From Arthrobacter wenxiniae (lineage in GTDB: Bacteria > Actinomycetota > Actinomycetes > Actinomycetales > Micrococcaceae): DNA of 64,000 bases. The position numbers and the translations under genes are program-made. The notes beneath the pieces were generated by a model. That model was not told the origin of the DNA and made no database searches. It saw only the letters and a program-made list of their open reading frames with translations. The stretch spans positions 62,001 to 126,000 of the forward strand of contig NZ_JAAMFM010000006.1 of NCBI RefSeq assembly GCF_013376105.1. Reading direction: 5' to 3'. Positions 11,148 to 19,530 of this stretch are shown here, one piece after another (position 1 is the first letter of the stretch; each line of letters begins with the position of its first letter).

Positions 11148-11693
11148 ATGATGGAAAGGATCGGCTCCCTGCCGTTCATGTGGGCCTACCTGGCACTGTT
11201 TGTCATCGTCATGCTGCGCTCCAATGCGACCTATTGGGCGGGCCGGGGCATCGCCGCGGGAGGCCGCAAGACCCGGCTGCAGCGCTATCTGGACTCCCCG
11301 TCCGTGGCCCGGGCGGAAAAGGCCGTTGCCAGGTGGGGTGCCCCTGCCGTGAGCGTGAGCTTCCTGACCATTGGCGTCCAAACCGCCGTGAACCTGGCCG
11401 CCGGCCTGGGGCGCATGCCGCTGCGCCGGTACGTTCCTGCAACGGTGGCCGGTGCGTTTGCCTGGGCTGCCATATACGCCACCATCGGGCTGGCGGCGTT
11501 TGACGCGGCCGTCGCCGCGGCCGCCGGATCACCCCTGTCGCTCCTCATCCTGGTGATTCTGGCGGGGGCCGCCACCCTGGGCATCCACCTTTTCCGGGTC
11601 TCCCGGCGGCGCAGGCTGGACCGCGCGGCGGTGGCCGGCTGCCCCGCCCTGAAGCCGGAGCCGGGTTCCGGACCGTCCGCGACACAGCCCTGA
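11148..11693 (+). CDS. small DedA/VTT-family membrane protein
   Basis: A 181-residue integral membrane protein with hydrophobic segments at about residues 8-24, 70-90, 100-122 and 128-148. RSNATYWAGRGIA followed by a cytosolic helix, and FLTIGVQTAVNLAAGLGRMPLRRYVPA, resemble the VTT/DedA (SNARE-associated) core, including the G.GRM..RRY..A motif. DedA proteins are implicated in lipid-carrier or phospholipid transport. It is shorter than usual DedA proteins and lacks the first reentrant part, so it may be a divergent subfamily. The C-terminal 30 residues are basic and disordered. Confidence 0.68.
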   Translation: MMERIGSLPFMWAYLALFVIVMLRSNATYWAGRGIAAGGRKTRLQRYLDSPSVARAEKAVARWGAPAVSVSFLTIGVQTAVNLAAGLGRMPLRRYVPATVAGAFAWAAIYATIGLAAFDAAVAAAAGSPLSLLILVILAGAATLGIHLFRVSRRRRLDRAAVAGCPALKPEPGSGPSATQP

Positions 11694-11713
11694 CGGGCGG
11701 TAAAGTCGTAGCC

Positions 11714-12526
11714 ATGCAGGAAACCACCACACCCACCCAGACGCAGGCGTACTACCGCCGCCTGGGCGGCAACGTCTACGAGTCCACCATCCATGCCCAG
11801 GGTGCATGGAACGACCACGAACAGCACATGGCGCCCGTGGCGGGCCTGATGGTCCGGGCACTGGAGCAGTTCCAGCCGCGCGAGGGCATGCGGCTGACCC
11901 GGTTCAGCTTTGACATCCTGGGCCTGATACCTGCCGGTGAATTCAGCCTGGAAACCAGCGTGCTGCGCCCAGGCCGGACCATCGAGCTCCTGCAGACGGA
12001 GCTGGTGGCCGGCGGGCGGACGTCAGTGCGCGTCACTGCCTGGCGCATGCTCACCCTGGACACCACGGCCGTGCAGGCCCTGGAGGACGATCCGTTCCCC
12101 TCCCTCGCGGAGTCCGAGTCGTGGCACGGGCTGAACATCTGGCCGGGCGGCTTCATCGCCTCCCTCGAGGGCCGGACGGTTGACGGCCACCGGCCCGGCC
12201 GCGGCCGCGCGTGGCTGCGCACCCCGCATGGGATGGTCGACGGCGAACCCACCTCCCCGCTGGTGCGCCTCCTGGGGCTGGTGGACAGCGCCAACGGCAT
12301 AGCCGCCCGCGTCCCGCCCGGGGCCGGCAGCTACATGTTCCCCAACGTCGACCTCTCCGTGCACGTCTACCGTGAGCCGGCGGGCGAATGGCTGGGGCTT
12401 GATTCAAGGGTCACCTTTGCCGGGGACGGCATCGGCCTGACGTCGTCGGTCCTGCACGACGTCAACGGTCCGTTCGGGCGCTCCGAGCAGATCCTGACAG
12501 TGCGTCCCATCCCGCACGCCAAGTGA
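11714..12526 (+). CDS. thioesterase family protein (acyl-CoA thioesterase-like)
   Basis: A 270-residue double-hotdog protein of the TesB-like/4HBT_3 type. The N-terminal half contains the hotdog helix region (AWNDHEQHMAPVAGLMVRALE) and strands ending GGRTSVRVTAWRML. The C-terminal half has PNVDLSVHVYREPAGEWLGL and the closing GIGLTSSVLHDVNGPFGRSEQ, which is the typical D.G..G.A.Q end of these proteins. It probably hydrolyses an acyl-CoA. GTGA at 12523-12526 overlaps the next gene, a lipoate ligase-like protein, implying coupled translation. Confidence 0.8.
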   Translation: MQETTTPTQTQAYYRRLGGNVYESTIHAQGAWNDHEQHMAPVAGLMVRALEQFQPREGMRLTRFSFDILGLIPAGEFSLETSVLRPGRTIELLQTELVAGGRTSVRVTAWRMLTLDTTAVQALEDDPFPSLAESESWHGLNIWPGGFIASLEGRTVDGHRPGRGRAWLRTPHGMVDGEPTSPLVRLLGLVDSANGIAARVPPGAGSYMFPNVDLSVHVYREPAGEWLGLDSRVTFAGDGIGLTSSVLHDVNGPFGRSEQILTVRPIPHAK

Positions 12527-13230
12527 ACCGGCTTCTCTCGCCTCGCCTGGCCGTGCACCGGCAGGTGGAATCGCTTGGCGCCGAGGCGGACCTGAACCGG
12601 GGGCTGGACCTCCTGGCCGAGGTGAAGGCGGGGCGGACTCCGGCCATGCTGCGGCTCTACCGCCCGGAGCCGACGGTCGCCTTCGGCCAGCGCGACACCG
12701 GGCTGCCCGGGTTTGGGGAGGCCCGGGAGGCGTCGCTGGCGCGCGGCTTTGTCCCCGCCGTCCGGCGCGCCGGTGGACGGGCCGCGGCCTACCACCGCGG
12801 CACGCTCATTGTGGACCACATCCAGCCGCAGGAGGATGCCATTGCCGATGCCAAGGCCCGCTTTGGCTTCTTCGGGGACTTGTTCGCCGGTGCCTTGGCG
12901 GGCCTGGGCGTGGATGCGGGTGTCGGGGAGATTCCGGGGGAGTACTGCCCGGGGGAGTTCAGCGTGTTTGGCCGGGGACCGGCAGGGGCGCTCAAGCTGG
13001 TGGGAACCGCCCAGCGGGTCGTGGCGGGAGCCTGGTTGTTCAGCTCGGTGATCGTCGTCGAAGACGCGGCGCCGATCCGGGAGGTGCTGGTGGACACCTA
13101 CGCCGCACTCGGCCTTGACTGGGACCCCCGCACGGCGGGCGCCGCCGAAGACCTGGTCCCCGGCATCACGGTCGACGCGGTGGAAGCCGCAGTCCTTTCG
13201 GCCTACGGCTCCCACGCGGAACTGTCCTGA
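12523..13230 (+). CDS. lipoate/biotin protein ligase family protein
   Basis: A 235-residue protein of the BPL/LplA/LipB superfamily. RPEPTVAFGQRDTGLPGF and RRAGGRAAAYHRGTLIVDHI correspond to the conserved first half (the family R-R-x-G-G-[GR]-x-[AV] loop), and GALKLVGTAQRVVAGAWLFSSVIVV contains the conserved K(L/I)xGxAQR lysine motif used in adenylate binding. It likely activates lipoate or octanoate and transfers it to lipoyl domains. It starts with GTG 12523 inside the thioesterase stop (4-nt overlap). Pairing with a thioesterase suggests fatty-acyl processing, but that is inference. Confidence 0.83.
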   Translation: MNRLLSPRLAVHRQVESLGAEADLNRGLDLLAEVKAGRTPAMLRLYRPEPTVAFGQRDTGLPGFGEAREASLARGFVPAVRRAGGRAAAYHRGTLIVDHIQPQEDAIADAKARFGFFGDLFAGALAGLGVDAGVGEIPGEYCPGEFSVFGRGPAGALKLVGTAQRVVAGAWLFSSVIVVEDAAPIREVLVDTYAALGLDWDPRTAGAAEDLVPGITVDAVEAAVLSAYGSHAELS

Positions 13231-13250
13231 CGCTGCCCAGGCGCCGGCGC

Positions 13251-13859
13251 CTATTTGATCCCCGGCGCCTCCGCACCGATGGTGGTGGAGTCCCCGTGGC
13301 CCGTGTTGACCACGGTCTCCGGCGGCAGCACCAGCAGGCGCTCGGTGATCGACTTCACGATCGTCGGGTGGTCGCTGTAGGATCGCCCCGTGGCCCCGGG
13401 CCCGCCGTTGAACAGGGTGTCACCGGTAAGGACGGTGCCCAGCTGCGCCGCGTAGAAGCAGGTCGAGCCGGGGGAGTGGCCGGGTGTGTGGAGTGCCACC
13501 AGCCGGGTTCCCGCAACCTCAAACACCTGCCCGTCGGCGATGGGCGCGTCCGGCGTCGTGCCCGGATAGATGTCTTCCCACAGCATCTGGTCCGCCGGGT
13601 TCATCAGCACCGGCGCCCCCGCCAGCCGCGCGAATTCGCGGGCGTGGCGGATGTGGTCGTCGTGCCCGTGGGTCAGCACCACGGCCTTGACGGTTCTGCC
13701 GCCCACCGCGGCCAGGATGGCCTGCGGGTCGTGGGCGGGGTCGACCACCAGGACCTCGGCGTCGTCGCCCACCAGCCAGACGTTGTTGTCCACGTCCCAC
13801 GTCCCGCCGTCGAGCGAGAACGTGCCGGAGGTGATCAGGCGTTCAATCCGTGCCGCCAC
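13251..13859 (-). CDS. MBL-fold metallohydrolase in mycothiol-formaldehyde cluster
   Basis: A 202-residue glyoxalase II-like metallo-beta-lactamase. Metal ligands are visible: HGHDDH (residues 64-69), the later His in HTPGHSPGS, Asp in LTGDTLF, and a C-terminal His in NTGHGDST. GTG 13857-13859 overlaps the stop of the mycothiol dehydrogenase by 1 nt, so the two are translated together. In other actinobacteria the same pair is found. The usual inference is that the hydrolase cleaves the S-formylmycothiol produced by the dehydrogenase, releasing formate and mycothiol; this is not proven by sequence. Confidence 0.87.
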   Translation of the reverse strand: MAARIERLITSGTFSLDGGTWDVDNNVWLVGDDAEVLVVDPAHDPQAILAAVGGRTVKAVVLTHGHDDHIRHAREFARLAGAPVLMNPADQMLWEDIYPGTTPDAPIADGQVFEVAGTRLVALHTPGHSPGSTCFYAAQLGTVLTGDTLFNGGPGATGRSYSDHPTIVKSITERLLVLPPETVVNTGHGDSTTIGAEAPGIK

Positions 13860-14944
13860 TACAGCACCACCACCGATCGGAGCACGGAACCGTCGCCCAT
13901 CTTCGTGAAGGCGGCCTCGATGTCATTGATGGTGATGCGCTCGGTGACGAAGGCGTCCAGGTCCAGCCTGCCCTGCTTGTACAGGTCGATCAGCGCTGGG
14001 AAGTCACGCGACGGCAGGCAGTCGCCGTACCAGGACGACTTGAGGGACCCGCCCCGGCCAAACACGTCCAGCAGCGGCAGTTCCAGCACCATCTCCGGGG
14101 TGGGCACGCCCACCAGCACCACGGTGCCGGCCAGGTCGCGGGCGTAGAACGCCTGCTTGTAGGTTTCCGGACGTCCGACGGCGTCTATCACCACATCTGC
14201 GCCGAACCCGCCGGTGAGTGCGCGGATGGCGGCCACGGCGTCCTCGTCGGTGGCGTTCACGGTGTCGGTCGCCCCCAGGGTCATGGCCTTCGTCAGCTTC
14301 CGGGGGTCGCGGTCCACGGCGATGACCGTGGTGGCGCCGGCCAGGGCGGCGCCGGCGATGGCTGCCGAACCCACGCCGCCGCAGCCAATGACGGCCACGG
14401 AGTCCCCACGCTTGACGCCGCCGGTGTTGATGGCCGCGCCCAGCCCGGCCATGACGCCGCAGCCAAGCAGCCCGGCGGCGGCGGGATCGACGTCGTCGTC
14501 CACCTTGGTGCACTGGCCGGCGGCCACGAGGGTCTTTTCAATGAAGGCGCCGATGCCCAGGGCCGGGGACAGGACGGTGCCGTCCTCGAGGGTCATCTTT
14601 TGGGTGGCGTTGGCGGTGTTGAAGCAGTACTGGGGCTGGCCCTTGGCGCAGGCCCGGCAGGTGCCGCACACCGCGCGCCAGTTCAGGATGACCCGGTCGC
14701 CGGGGATCACGTTGGTGACGCCGGGACCCACGGCACTGACCACGCCGGTGGCCTCGTGGCCCAGCAGGAACGGGAAATCGTCGCTGATGCCGCCCTGCTT
14801 GTAGTGCAGATCCGTGTGGCACACGCCGCTGGTGAGGATGTCCACCAGGGCCTCGCCGGGGCCGGGATCCGGGACCAGTACTGTCTGGAGGGTGACGGGG
14901 GCATCCTTTGAAAGCACCACGGCGCCTTGAACCTTGTGAATCAC
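13859..14944 (-). CDS. mscR: S-(hydroxymethyl)mycothiol dehydrogenase
   Basis: A 361-residue zinc-dependent class III-type alcohol dehydrogenase. It oxidises the formaldehyde-mycothiol adduct using NAD+. The catalytic zinc region is [13 protein letters not shown] and GHEATGVV; the structural zinc ligands are in [15 protein letters not shown]; the Rossmann motif is [15 protein letters not shown]. The N-terminus [20 protein letters not shown] fits the mycothiol branch. GTG 14942-14944 has AAGGAG at 7-nt spacing, so the long upstream extension of the frame (to 15439) is spurious. It is followed directly by the MBL hydrolase. Confidence 0.92.
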   Translation of the reverse strand: MIHKVQGAVVLSKDAPVTLQTVLVPDPGPGEALVDILTSGVCHTDLHYKQGGISDDFPFLLGHEATGVVSAVGPGVTNVIPGDRVILNWRAVCGTCRACAKGQPQYCFNTANATQKMTLEDGTVLSPALGIGAFIEKTLVAAGQCTKVDDDVDPAAAGLLGCGVMAGLGAAINTGGVKRGDSVAVIGCGGVGSAAIAGAALAGATTVIAVDRDPRKLTKAMTLGATDTVNATDEDAVAAIRALTGGFGADVVIDAVGRPETYKQAFYARDLAGTVVLVGVPTPEMVLELPLLDVFGRGGSLKSSWYGDCLPSRDFPALIDLYKQGRLDLDAFVTERITINDIEAAFTKMGDGSVLRSVVVL

Positions 14945-15009
14945 TTGCTTGCTCCTTGTTGAGTGAACGTGCCATGGCTTGTCTATCACGGGAGCAGCTA
15001 AAAGCCCAT

Positions 15010-15048
15010 CGCCGCCGCGGCCCCATCGGGGAAGGGGTGGCGGCGGCG
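15010..15048 (-). terminator. possible terminator downstream of mycoredoxin gene
   Basis: CGCCGCCGC (15010-15018) pairs with GCGGCGGCG (15040-15048), with an inner CCCC/GGGG pairing. Read on the minus strand, TTTT follows a few bases later (14997-15000 region). It lies between the mycoredoxin stop and the mycothiol dehydrogenase start, so it would end the mycoredoxin transcript. The long inner loop keeps confidence low. Confidence 0.35.
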
Positions 15049-15083
15049 GCGGAGAGAACCGTGCGGACACGGTGTTGCGGGGG

Positions 15084-15341
15084 CTAAACAGCCAGCTTTT
15101 CCATGACGTCATTGAGCGACGGATTGGTGGCTGCGGAGCCGTCCGGGTAGATGACGGTGGGAACCGTCTGGTTGCCGTTGTTAAGCTTTTCGACGAGTTC
15201 GGCGGTCCCCGGGGTCTCCTCGATGTTGATTTCCGTGTAGCCGATGCCCTTGGCGTCAAGCTGCTTCTTGAGCCGCTTGCAATAGCCGCACCAAATGGTG
15301 GAGAACATGGTGATGGTGCCCGATTCCGGGGTGTACTGCAC
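15084..15341 (-). CDS. mrx1: mycoredoxin (glutaredoxin-like)
   Basis: An 85-residue glutaredoxin-fold protein, [21 protein letters not shown]..., with the active site CGYC (residues 18-21) that distinguishes mycoredoxin-1 from NrdH (CVQC here). [11 protein letters not shown] supplies the cis-proline. Mycoredoxin reduces mycothiol mixed disulfides on proteins. GTG 15339-15341 is preceded by AAGGAG with 6-nt spacing. It lies just upstream of the mycothiol-dependent dehydrogenase on the same strand, a functionally coherent group. Confidence 0.88.
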   Translation of the reverse strand: MQYTPESGTITMFSTIWCGYCKRLKKQLDAKGIGYTEINIEETPGTAELVEKLNNGNQTVPTVIYPDGSAATNPSLNDVMEKLAV

Positions 15342-15471
15342 GGGTGGCTCCTTAGGTTGGGGGAGGGCGGGCGCGCACGGCGCCACGCCGCAGGGATCGC
15401 ATTGTTTCCAACGCTGCCGCCCGTGTGGCGTATTCCCACCTTCAGGACTGTGTCCGTGGCACCATGGAGAC

Positions 15472-16191
15472 ATGTGTGGACGATACGTCATGGCCCGGGC
15501 CGTCGGCGACCTGGTGGCCGACCTCGAAGCGGAAGCCGACGCCAACCTTGAACTGCGGGCCTCATGGAACGTGGCACCCACCTCGGATGTTCCGATTGTG
15601 CTGGAGCGCCTGGTGGAGGGCAGGCCCCGCCGGCAGGTCCACGTGGCCAAGTGGGGCCTGGTGCCCCGCTGGGCCAAGGACCCCTCGGTGGGTGTGCGTT
15701 CGTTCAACGCCCGCAGCGAGACGGTGCTGGAAAAGCCCACCTTCCGCACCGCGGTCAGGTCCCGCCGCTGCGGTGTGCCGGTGGAGGGATACTACGAGTG
15801 GAAGAAGCTGCCGGACGGGACGAAGCAGCCCTACTTTGTGCATGCACCCGATGGCAGCCTGACCACTTTTGCCGGCCTGTACGAGTGGTGGAAGGACCCG
15901 GCCAAGGCAGACGGAGACAGCGGCCAGTGGCTGCTCTCCTGCAGCATTCTCACCATGGCCTCGCCGCCCGACGGCGAACTTGCCGCCCTGCACGACCGCC
16001 TGCCGGTGCCCCTGACCCGGGAAGGCCTGGCCGAGTGGCTCAATCCGGCGGCCGAGGATCCTGCCGCCGTGCTCGGTGCCGTCCTGGCCGACGCCCCTGG
16101 GGTGGCCGCCGGATGGCAGCTCGACCCCGTCGGCGCGGCGGTGGGGAATGTCCGCAATGATTCGCCTGAGCTGACCGTGCCGCTCAGGTAA
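15472..16191 (+). CDS. SRAP domain protein (HMCES/YedK), abasic-site DNA shield
   Basis: A 239-residue SOS response-associated peptidase. It begins MCGRYVM, with catalytic Cys2 exposed after Met removal. Conserved features are [30 protein letters not shown] (Asn), [10 protein letters not shown] (Glu) and the C-terminal LHDRLPVPL (His). This family forms a thiazolidine crosslink with abasic sites in single-stranded DNA and protects them from cleavage. No LexA-like box was found in its 130-bp upstream region. Confidence 0.93.
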   Translation: MCGRYVMARAVGDLVADLEAEADANLELRASWNVAPTSDVPIVLERLVEGRPRRQVHVAKWGLVPRWAKDPSVGVRSFNARSETVLEKPTFRTAVRSRRCGVPVEGYYEWKKLPDGTKQPYFVHAPDGSLTTFAGLYEWWKDPAKADGDSGQWLLSCSILTMASPPDGELAALHDRLPVPLTREGLAEWLNPAAEDPAAVLGAVLADAPGVAAGWQLDPVGAAVGNVRNDSPELTVPLR

Positions 16192-16192
16192 C

Positions 16193-16283
16193 GGCCCGGG
16201 AGCGCGCCACGGGAGCGGCCCGGGAGCGGCCCGGGAGCGCGCAGCGCGGTCAGGCAACAGCGGTCAGGCAACAGCGGCCAGGC
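16193..16283. repeat. two short tandem repeat families in an intergenic gap
   Basis: The 11-mer CGGCCCGGGAG occurs at 16193-16203, 16216-16226 and 16227-16237. It is followed by a 14-mer, CGGTCAGGCAACAG, at 16247-16260 and 16261-16274, with a third partial copy to 16283. The repeats fill nearly the whole gap between the SRAP stop and the converging membrane-protein stop. They may arise from slippage, or fold to help end transcription. Confidence 0.7.
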
Positions 16284-16305
16284 TATTCCGGCCTGTGATT
16301 TGTGG

Positions 16306-16950
16306 TCAGGAAACCGTGAAGAAACAGGCGGCTAGGGTGGCCGCCAGCAGGGCCTCAAGGACGCCCAGCACGCGGGATGGACCCGGCGACGGTTTGCCCG
16401 GGGTCGCAAAAGCACCCAGCAGCCAGCCCATGGAGGCCAGCAGCAGGACTATCCACGCAATGACATGCTGGATCAGGCTGCCCAGCTGCCGGCTGGCTGG
16501 ATGCGGCCCCAGTGCGTCCGCAAGGGAAACCGCAGCCCAGGCGGCCGCCGCCGTCAGAATCAGGTGGTAGAGCGCCGAACCCCGGCCGGAACCCGAGCCG
16601 TGGCCACCCGCCGGGGCGGGGCCGGGGGAGCCCCCCGAAGGCGCGGGGCCGGGGGAGCCCCCCGCCGGGGCGGGGCGCAGCGGAACGGAAGCGGGTGCGG
16701 CCACGCGGTAGGCAAACCACACGGCAATGGCACCCAGGGGTGCCAGCACCACGGGCCCGGCATTGTGCCACCCGAGGAGCACCAACGATGGGACAAGAAC
16801 GGCGGCCCACATGGCCAGCGGGTCCACGCGGGCGGCGGCCGTCAGGGAAGCCTGCCCCTCGCCCCCGGCGCGCACGGGGGCGGCGGCGCGCACAACGGCC
16901 AGCACCAGGGCGGCGGCCAGCCCGGCAGCGACGAGGAGCGTGATCAGCAT
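16306..16950 (-). CDS. hypothetical multi-pass membrane protein
   Basis: A 214-residue protein with hydrophobic segments at about residues 2-22, 46-62, 66-84, 127-146, 160-178 and 190-212. It has a Pro-Gly-Ser loop near residues 95-122 made of repeats of the PAPxGGSPG type. I do not recognise a family with confidence; the topology suggests an actinobacterial DUF5134-like membrane protein, but key residues were not verified. ATG 16950 has AGGAAGGGG upstream. It is downstream of the LCP gene with a 13-bp gap, so probably cotranscribed and possibly envelope-related. Confidence 0.6.
   Translation of the reverse strand: MLITLLVAAGLAAALVLAVVRAAAPVRAGGEGQASLTAAARVDPLAMWAAVLVPSLVLLGWHNAGPVVLAPLGAIAVWFAYRVAAPASVPLRPAPAGGSPGPAPSGGSPGPAPAGGHGSGSGRGSALYHLILTAAAAWAAVSLADALGPHPASRQLGSLIQHVIAWIVLLLASMGWLLGAFATPGKPSPGPSRVLGVLEALLAATLAACFFTVS
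16616..16664. repeat. 27-bp period direct repeat inside membrane-protein gene
   Basis: A 22-bp GC-rich unit at 16616-16637 recurs perfectly at 16643-16664. The 27-bp spacing is a multiple of three, so it encodes two 9-residue copies of a Pro/Gly-rich loop (PGPAP and GGSPG elements). In-frame copy-number change would only lengthen or shorten the loop. Confidence 0.75.
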
Positions 16951-16963
16951 TTCCGGCCCCTTC

Positions 16964-18292
16964 CTACTTGACGCACGTGACTGAACCGCCCTGCAGGGCA
17001 CCGGTCCAGTCGGAATAGGTGGTGGTGGCCGGAGCCTTGGCTGCCTTGCGTGCGGCGCCTGACGACGGACTGCTCCCCGGCGCGGCCCCGGACCCCGCGG
17101 CGGATCCCGGCCCGGAGGGCGAACTTCCGTTGGCTGCGGAAGTCCCGGATGCCGTGGATTTCGCGGTGGGCTTCCTGGCCGGGGCCGGCGGTGCCAGAAG
17201 CTGCTTGACGGTGGACTGCACCTGCGCCACGTCCACGGTGTTGATCGACTCCCCTGCGGGCGAGGTGCCGAACCCGGTGATGGGCAGCGTCGTGAAGGAA
17301 ATGTTGCCTGAGGTGATGGAGCCGGCCTGCTGGGCCATTTCCAGGAGGTTCAGCCCCGAATCCACCACAATGTTGCTGCTGACGGCCTTCAGCACTGCCT
17401 GCATCTTGGGGATGTCGGTGAACGTTCCAGCCTGCTTGAGTTGGTGGATGACGGAGACGATGAAGGCCTGCTGACGGCGTTCCCGGTCCAGGTCGGTGAA
17501 GCTGTAGTCGGGATTGCCCGTGTCCCTGCGCTGGCGGACAAAGGCCATGGCCTGTTTGGCGTTGATCTGCTGGACGCCCTTGACGAAGTCGGCACCGGAG
17601 TACGTGTCCTGGGTGGCCTGGTTGACACAGACGGTGATGGGAGCCACGGCCTGGGCAACTTCGTAAAAGCCGGCCATGGTCACCTCGACGAAGTGGTCGA
17701 TGTGGACGCTGCCGAGGAACGCGGAGACCGTGGCAATCTCGGCCCTGCGGCCCGCCTCCCTGGCCTGCTGGTAGGTGGCCTGGTCATTGGGCTTGCCGGC
17801 GGCCAGCAGCGCGGTTTGCTCCGCGGCGAGACCGTAGCCGTAGGCTTCCTTGATCTTGGCTTCGATGGGCTGGCCGGGGAGGCCTGCAAGCTGCACGTAG
17901 TCGTCGCGGGGGATGGAGATGGCCGTGGCCCTGGACCCGTTGGCGGGGATGTGGACCAGCATGAGCACATTGGCGTTGTAGCCGCCGGTGCTCTGGTTTC
18001 CCGCGTCAAGGGCACTGTAGACGGCCGCCGAGAGCGGCTTGCCCTGCTCATCGACGCGTGAATCCAGCCCCATGACCAGAATGTTGGTGTCCTTGCTCAG
18101 CTTGGCCACCGACTGTGCCCCGTTGAGCGCGTCCGACCTCAGGATGTTGTTGTTCGCCTGGACCAGGCTCACCACCACGAACCCCACCGCCACCACGACG
18201 GCGGCCACCAGGGCCGCCAGCACCGCCAGCGTGATGCGGCGCCGGCGCAGCCGCCGCCGGTCGCGGACTATCAACTGGTCGTACAGGCTCAC
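16964..18292 (-). CDS. LytR-CpsA-Psr (LCP) family cell-wall glycopolymer ligase
   Basis: A 442-residue protein: a short basic cytoplasmic tail (RDRRRLRRRR), one membrane anchor (about residues 20-44), and an extracellular LCP domain (about 65-300). The domain contains TNILVMGLDSR, ISIPRDDYVQL (conserved Arg-Asp for pyrophosphate binding) and AKQAMAFVRQRRD. Next are a LytR_C-like segment and a long Ala/Ser/Pro tail (about residues 370-425) ending TCVK. LCP enzymes transfer glycopolymers such as teichoic acid or arabinogalactan from lipid carriers to peptidoglycan. The start is GTG 18290-18292, with AAGGAG 7 nt upstream; the open frame continuing to 19810 overlaps the opposite-strand amidotransferase and is not coding. 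Confidence 0.92.
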   Translation of the reverse strand: MSLYDQLIVRDRRRLRRRRITLAVLAALVAAVVVAVGFVVVSLVQANNNILRSDALNGAQSVAKLSKDTNILVMGLDSRVDEQGKPLSAAVYSALDAGNQSTGGYNANVLMLVHIPANGSRATAISIPRDDYVQLAGLPGQPIEAKIKEAYGYGLAAEQTALLAAGKPNDQATYQQAREAGRRAEIATVSAFLGSVHIDHFVEVTMAGFYEVAQAVAPITVCVNQATQDTYSGADFVKGVQQINAKQAMAFVRQRRDTGNPDYSFTDLDRERRQQAFIVSVIHQLKQAGTFTDIPKMQAVLKAVSSNIVVDSGLNLLEMAQQAGSITSGNISFTTLPITGFGTSPAGESINTVDVAQVQSTVKQLLAPPAPARKPTAKSTASGTSAANGSSPSGPGSAAGSGAAPGSSPSSGAARKAAKAPATTTYSDWTGALQGGSVTCVK

Positions 18293-18589
18293 GGGTTTGC
18301 TCCTTGCTGCGCGCCCCAAGCCGGGCGGATCCCTGGCCCGCCGCTGCACGGGCCCCTGCATCCCATCGTGACACGCAGTGGCGCGTGAACCCGACGAAAC
18401 CCCCCAATTGTCGGGGAAGTCCCAGACGATTCCCAGCGGATCGGATGGGGCCGTGCCTGTGGGACCGCGTGCGTGCAGGTGCAGGGCATCGCGTTTGGGC
18501 CGGCACCGGCCGGACGTGGCGGGCTTTCTGCCATACTCAGGGCAGGGGCGCACGCACCGTGCATGCGCCGCACAGGAGGTGGCGGCCCC

Positions 18590-19486
18590 ATGTGCCGACT
18601 TTTTGGGCTGCACGCGGGCACGGAGTCCGTCAAGGCCACGTTCTGGCTGTTGAAGGCCCCGGACAGCCTCGCTGCGCAAAGCCGCCGCGCCCCGGACGGC
18701 ACGGGGATCGGCGTATTTGACGGGCCCCGCGCGCACAGCCTCAGCAAGCAGCCCATGGCCGCGTGGCAGGACTCCGATTTTGCCTCGTCGGCCAGGACCC
18801 TGCAGGGCACCACCTTCCTTGCCCACGTCCGGTATGCGTCCACAGGCGCACACACCCTCGAGAACACCCACCCGTTCGAACAGGACGGCCGGTTCTTCGC
18901 CCATAACGGGGTGGTGCACGGCCTGGCGGAGCTGGACGTCCGGATCGCGGAACTGGGGGCTGCCGGACTGGTCCGCGGCCAAACGGACAGCGAAAGGATG
19001 TTTGCGCTGGTCACGGCGGAGACTCGGCGCCACGGGGGCGAACTGGGTGCCGGGCTTGCCGCGGCGGTGGCGTGGATGGCGGACAATCTGCCTGTCTACA
19101 GCCTGAACCTGGTCATCACCACGGGCACTGAACTGTGGGCGTTGCGTTACCCCGCCACGCACGAACTCCACGTCCTGGAACGGCGCCCCGGCGGCCACGG
19201 ACGCGGGGCCCAGCTCGAGGCGGGCAGCCAGAGGATCCACGCCCACAGCCCCGGGCTCGCCAACCACGCGTCCGTCGTCGTGGCGAGCGAACCCATGGAC
19301 GCCGACCCGGGCTGGCGCCTCCTGGTGCCCGGGGAACTGATCCACGTGGATGCCGGGCTGTCGGTTGGCTCGACCTTCCCGCTTCCCGTCCGCCCCGCCC
19401 ATCCCCTGACACTGGCGGACCTGGATGCCCGGGCGGCGGCATCGCAGCACCCGCACGCGAACCCGCTGCCGGCAACGCCCGCCTAG
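18590..19486 (+). CDS. class II glutamine amidotransferase
   Basis: A 298-residue Ntn-type glutamine amidotransferase. It begins MCRLFGLHAG, so Cys2 is the nucleophile after Met removal. FLAHVRYASTGAHTLENTHPF and RFFAHNGVVHG provide the substrate-binding Arg and the oxyanion Asn-Gly. There is no synthetase domain, as in YafJ/EgtC-like proteins. EgtC is the ergothioneine hydrolase, but no other egt gene is nearby, so the symbol is withheld. ATG 18590 has AGGAGG 10 nt upstream. It is divergent from the LCP gene across 297 bp, in which only the two ribosome-binding sites were recognised. Confidence 0.86.
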   Translation: MCRLFGLHAGTESVKATFWLLKAPDSLAAQSRRAPDGTGIGVFDGPRAHSLSKQPMAAWQDSDFASSARTLQGTTFLAHVRYASTGAHTLENTHPFEQDGRFFAHNGVVHGLAELDVRIAELGAAGLVRGQTDSERMFALVTAETRRHGGELGAGLAAAVAWMADNLPVYSLNLVITTGTELWALRYPATHELHVLERRPGGHGRGAQLEAGSQRIHAHSPGLANHASVVVASEPMDADPGWRLLVPGELIHVDAGLSVGSTFPLPVRPAHPLTLADLDARAAASQHPHANPLPATPA

Positions 19487-19530
19487 GCGTTGGCGGCAGC
19501 GGGCGGCACTGGCCCGAAGGCGGCCGGCGG

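Noticed and set aside
13239-13252. 14-bp palindrome AGGCGCCGGCGCCT at a convergent gene end
   Set aside because: It has no loop-forming centre of useful size and overlaps the MBL stop codon; not enough to call a terminator.
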